Of a stretch of DNA of 8,452 bases, positions 5,322-8,452 are shown piece by piece. Position numbers and translations under genes: made by a program. Where the stretch lies: assembly GCA_937127195.1 (NCBI GenBank), contig CAKZLT010000315.1, positions 1 through 8,452 of the forward strand, read 5' to 3'. Every line of letters begins with the position of its first letter. The stretch's first letter is position 1. The notes under the pieces are model-generated. The model saw only the letters and a program-made list of their open reading frames with translations. It ran no database searches and was not told the DNA's origin. This DNA comes from an uncultured Saprospiraceae bacterium (lineage in GTDB: Bacteria; Bacteroidota; Bacteroidia; Chitinophagales; Saprospiraceae).

Positions 5322-8159
5322 CTAAAGTTCTAACTTCAAAAACTTACCTGTATGACTTCTTCTTTTCTTCGCTACCTGTTCAGGTGTACCTTTAGCGATA
5401 ACCTTTCCGCCTCGTTGACCACCTTCTGGCCCAATATCAATAACATGGTCAGCAACCTTAACCACATCCATATTATGTTCAATCACTAATACGGTATTTC
5501 CTTTATCAACTAATTTATTCAATACATTCAGCAACATACGAATATCTTCAAAGTGCAAACCTGTTGTTGGTTCGTCTAAGATATAAATGGTTTTTCCTGT
5601 ATCGCGTTTTGATAATTCCTCTGCTAGTTTGACCCGTTGCGCCTCACCGCCCGAGATAGTCACCGCGGATTGACCTAAAGTAATATAGCCCAAACCAACA
5701 TCGTTGAGGGTTTTCATTTTTTTATAAATCTTCGGTATCTTTTCAAAAAAGACAACCGCCTCTTCAACGGTCATATCCAAAACATCAGAAATTGACTTTC
5801 CTTTGAACATCACCTCTAGCGTTTCGCGGTTGTATCGACGACCAAAACAAGTTTCGCATTCGACTTGAACATCAGGCAAAAAGTTCATTTCAATGACGCG
5901 TTGACCGCCACCTTGACAGACTTCACAGCGCCCACCTTTTACATTAAAAGAAAAACGTCCAGGCTTATAACCACGAATTTTGGCTTCGGGTAAGTTAGCA
6001 AATAAGCTCCTAATGGCAGTAAAAACGCCCGTATAAGTTGCTGGATTCGAACGAGGTGTACGACCGATAGGAGATTGGTCAATCTCAATTACCTTATCAA
6101 TATGGTCAAACCCTTCAAAGGATTTGTAATCCATTGGAGCTTTTTTTGACTTGTAAAAATGCTGCCTCAAAATCGGGTACAATGTCTCGTTGATAAGCGT
6201 CGATTTACCACTTCCAGATACGCCCGTCACACAAATGAACTTCCCTAATGGAAATTCTACGTTGACATTTTTAAGATTATTTCCTGTTGCGCCTTTCAGT
6301 TTAAGCGTGTTTCCATTGCCTTCGCGTCGCTTCTTGGGTATTTCTATTTGACGAACATTATTCAAATATTCGGCTGTAATGGTGTTGAATTTCTTAAAAT
6401 CACTCGGTACACCTTGCGCGACTAATTCGCCTCCATGTTTTCCTGCACCAGGTCCAAGGTCAATCAGGTAATCCGAAGCCAACATAATATCTTTGTCATG
6501 TTCGACTACAATCACGGAGTTACCAATATTCGCCAAATTTCGGAGTGCTTCAATCAAGCGTTGATTATCGCGCTGATGTAATCCGATACTCGGTTCATCC
6601 AAAATGTAAGTAATTCCTGTTAATTGAGAGCCAATCTGAGTTGCCAATCTGATACGCTGTGCTTCACCTCCCGAAAGCGTTCCCGCAGGTCGATTGAGCA
6701 TCAAATAATCCAGTCCAACATTCAATAAAAAACCTAAGCGAAGTTTTATTTCTTTTAAAATATCCTTTGCAATTGCCATTTGACGCTCCGTCAGAGCTGC
6801 TTCAACTTCCATCATCCAGTCATAAAGTGTCTGAATATCCAAAATACTCAATTCGCCAATATGCTTTTCGTTGATTTTGAAATGCTGTGATTCCTTTTTC
6901 AAACGAAAACCATTACACTCTGGACAAGTTACCACAGACATAAATTGCTCCGCCCATTGACGAACTTTATCCGAACCAGTATCGCTATACCAGCGTCGGA
7001 GCATACTCAAAATGCCTTCATGTACGAGATTGTAAGAATGTTTATCATTACGAGAAGACATTTTAACGGGAAATTTTTCATCGCCACCCTTCAAAATAAT
7101 TTCTAGTGCTTTTTTAGGAATTTTATTGATGGGTGTCGAAAACGTAAATTTATATTTCTTCGCCACAGCCTTCAATTGCTTGAATGTTATATTGTCACGG
7201 ACTTCTCCAAAAGGCGCGATTCCTTGCTCGTCAATAGACTTGGTATCATCAGGAATGACCAATTTCATATCGACCTCCGTGAGCTTCCCTAAACCTTTAC
7301 AGTTTTTGCAAGCTCCATAAGGCGAGTTAAACGAAAAGGCATTCGGAGAAGGTTCTTCGTAAGAAAGCCCAGTCTCGGCATCCATCAAAAACTTACTATA
7401 AGCGGCAATTTCTTTAGTTTCAAAGTCCATTATCATAATGAAACCTTTCCCCATTTTGAGGGCAGCTTGCATCGAAGAGCGAATACGGTCGCGCTTCGGT
7501 TCTTCGATTTTTATTCTATCAACCACCGCTTCGATGTCGTGTGTTTTGTATCTATCAACTTGCATTCGCAGTTCAATGTCGAGCATTTCACCATCGACAC
7601 GAACTTTTGAATAACCTTGTTTTTGAATATATTCAAAAAGCTCTCGATAATGCCCTTTTCTGGCGCGAACCAAAGGCGCGAGAATACTAACTTTTTTATT
7701 TTTAAAATTGGTCAGAATATGGTCAAGCATTTGATCTTCGGAGTAGCGCACCATTTTCTTCCCCGTTTTGTAAGAATAGGCTTGACCAATTCGCGCAAAC
7801 AACAAACGCATAAAATCATAAATTTCGGTAATCGTACCAACGGTTGAGCGCGGACTTCGACCTGTCGTTTTCTGTTCGATAGAAATCACTGGACTCAATC
7901 CCGTGATTTTCTCGACATCGGGGCGTTCCATTTCACCAATAAACTGACGCGCATACGAAGTAAACGTCTCCATATATCGACGCTGCCCTTCGGCATAAAT
8001 TGTATCAAATGCCAAAGAAGATTTACCACTTCCACTGATTCCCGTCACGACGACGAGTTCATTACGCGGAATTTTGATACTGACCTCTTTGAGGTTATTT
8101 TCATTTGCGCCAATGATTTCGATAAATTCGTTCTCCAAAATGCCGTTATTGTTATTCAT
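5322..8159 (-). CDS. uvrA: UvrABC excinuclease subunit A
   Basis: UvrA is the damage-sensing ATPase of bacterial nucleotide excision repair; as a dimer it loads UvrB onto lesions. The 945-residue length fits the family. The first ATPase half has Walker A GISGSGKSS (40-48), the UvrB-binding region at about 130-245, signature LSGGEAQR (495-502), Walker B YILDEPS (518-524) and switch His554. The second half has Walker A GVSGSGKST (646-654), signature ISGGEAQR (835-842), Walker B IYILDEPTTG (858-867) and His895. The C-terminal zinc module is intact (Cys745, 748, 768, 771). In the first zinc module only the second CxxC is present (Cys284, Cys287). The first pair is replaced by AYSKFLMDAETG, so zinc binding there is doubtful. 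I chose ATG 8159. The frame stays open to a GTG at 8267, but those 36 residues do not resemble UvrA. The gene appears monocistronic, with its own terminator. Confidence 0.97.
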   Translation of the reverse strand: MNNNNGILENEFIEIIGANENNLKEVSIKIPRNELVVVTGISGSGKSSLAFDTIYAEGQRRYMETFTSYARQFIGEMERPDVEKITGLSPVISIEQKTTGRSPRSTVGTITEIYDFMRLLFARIGQAYSYKTGKKMVRYSEDQMLDHILTNFKNKKVSILAPLVRARKGHYRELFEYIQKQGYSKVRVDGEMLDIELRMQVDRYKTHDIEAVVDRIKIEEPKRDRIRSSMQAALKMGKGFIMIMDFETKEIAAYSKFLMDAETGLSYEEPSPNAFSFNSPYGACKNCKGLGKLTEVDMKLVIPDDTKSIDEQGIAPFGEVRDNITFKQLKAVAKKYKFTFSTPINKIPKKALEIILKGGDEKFPVKMSSRNDKHSYNLVHEGILSMLRRWYSDTGSDKVRQWAEQFMSVVTCPECNGFRLKKESQHFKINEKHIGELSILDIQTLYDWMMEVEAALTERQMAIAKDILKEIKLRLGFLLNVGLDYLMLNRPAGTLSGGEAQRIRLATQIGSQLTGITYILDEPSIGLHQRDNQRLIEALRNLANIGNSVIVVEHDKDIMLASDYLIDLGPGAGKHGGELVAQGVPSDFKKFNTITAEYLNNVRQIEIPKKRREGNGNTLKLKGATGNNLKNVNVEFPLGKFICVTGVSGSGKSTLINETLYPILRQHFYKSKKAPMDYKSFEGFDHIDKVIEIDQSPIGRTPRSNPATYTGVFTAIRSLFANLPEAKIRGYKPGRFSFNVKGGRCEVCQGGGQRVIEMNFLPDVQVECETCFGRRYNRETLEVMFKGKSISDVLDMTVEEAVVFFEKIPKIYKKMKTLNDVGLGYITLGQSAVTISGGEAQRVKLAEELSKRDTGKTIYILDEPTTGLHFEDIRMLLNVLNKLVDKGNTVLVIEHNMDVVKVADHVIDIGPEGGQRGGKVIAKGTPEQVAKKRRSHTGKFLKLEL

Positions 8160-8258
8160 GATTTGATGATATTCTGTAAGAATAGAAATGTAAAAATACG
8201 GAAATGGTTCGTGAATTTTTTTAAGAAAAGGGAAGTATGTTTTGAATAAATTTGTTAT

Positions 8259-8365
8259 TTGAACCACAAAGGGACAAAAGAAAACAAAAAGAGTTTCCTA
8301 CAATTCATTTTGAGTATAATTTCTATAAAAGATGCTTTGTGAATCTTTGTGCCTTTGTGGTTCAA
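8259..8365. repeat. ACAAAG-rich inverted repeat upstream of uvrA
   Basis: TTGAACCACAAAGG at 8259-8272 is followed by gACAAAaG. It recurs inverted at 8345-8365 (CTTTGTGcCCTTTGTGGTTCAA-like, one substitution and one extra A). On the minus strand the right arm continues into further ACAAAG units at roughly 7-10-base spacing (ACAAAG-gc-ACAAAG-attc-ACAAAG). The arms enclose about 64 bases of AT-rich DNA with no reading frame. The element sits 100 bases before the uvrA start, so it lies in or next to the uvrA promoter region. The promoter itself could not be identified. Confidence 0.65.
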
Positions 8366-8366
8366 A

Positions 8367-8403
8367 AAAAATAGCTCCTTTCAAACTGAGAGGAGCTATT
8401 TTT
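8367..8403. terminator. Bidirectional terminator of the right-edge gene
   Basis: AAAAATAGCTCCT (8367-8379) pairs perfectly with AGGAGCTATTTTT (8391-8403). The stem extends three more pairs, one of them a wobble, to a 5-base loop. On the minus strand the stem is followed by an eight-base T-run. It begins 1 base after the stop codon of the right-edge frame, which supports that frame as real. Confidence 0.8.
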
Positions 8404-8404
8404 C

Positions 8405-8452
8405 TTAAGGATTATTAAGCCTAAAAATAAACTTAACTGTAAAATTATAAGT
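8405..8452 (-). CDS. C-terminal end of a probable outer-membrane beta-barrel protein (partial)
   Basis: The minus strand is open from the window edge and reads TYNFTVKFIFRLNNP before TAA at 8407-8405. Hydrophobic residues alternate strictly (Y, F, V, F, F, L at every second position), the pattern expected of a transmembrane beta-strand. Outer-membrane proteins often end in such a strand. A strong terminator directly follows the stop, which supports a real gene end. Fifteen residues cannot identify the family. Confidence 0.4.
   Translation of the reverse strand, partial: TYNFTVKFIFRLNNP

Noticed and set aside
7126..7847. Short plus-strand frames opposite uvrA
   Set aside because: They are antisense shadows of a highly conserved gene.
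8160..8267. N-terminal extension of uvrA from a GTG at 8267
   Set aside because: The 36 added residues have no similarity to UvrA, overlap the repeat arm at 8259, and are followed by an ATG at exactly the usual family start.

Overview
The window looks like chromosomal DNA from a member of the Bacteroidota. It is AT-rich, its genes lack Shine-Dalgarno sequences, and it encodes a Bacteroidota-style OstA-like periplasmic protein and a UvrA with the usual family architecture. Its intergenic gaps are full of palindromic repeats of the kind common in that phylum. This assignment is inferred from the sequence; no marker gene settles the genus.

Layout: the left edge (1-415) holds at most the last codons of an upstream gene and a strong bidirectional hairpin terminator. 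Three genes then run rightward: a stand-alone macro-domain protein (416-898), a DUF4442 hotdog-fold protein (1100-1612) and an OstA/LptA-like protein with a signal peptide (about 1865-3718). A perfect 42-bp palindrome separates this block from a leftward block: a D12-class (Dam-family) adenine methyltransferase (3780-4943), the excision-repair ATPase gene uvrA (5322-8159) and, at the right edge, what appears to be the C-terminal beta-strand of an outer-membrane protein ending at 8405. Good intrinsic terminators follow uvrA and the right-edge gene.

The genes do not form an obvious pathway. Gaps of 120-380 bp with hairpins suggest mostly monocistronic units: OstA-like in envelope biogenesis, UvrA in DNA repair, the methyltransferase in DNA modification, and the macro protein in ADP-ribose chemistry or binding. 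I did not find a convincing new multi-gene system.

The most unusual content is non-coding. There is a 137-bp nested inverted-repeat element (5052-5188), an ACAAAG-rich inverted repeat upstream of uvrA (8259-8365), a REP-like palindrome (913-980), and a GAAT heptad repeat that follows the stop codons of two different genes (1611-1696 and 5297-5321). The tetramer GATC occurs only three times in 8452 bases, which is notable beside a Dam-family methyltransferase gene.
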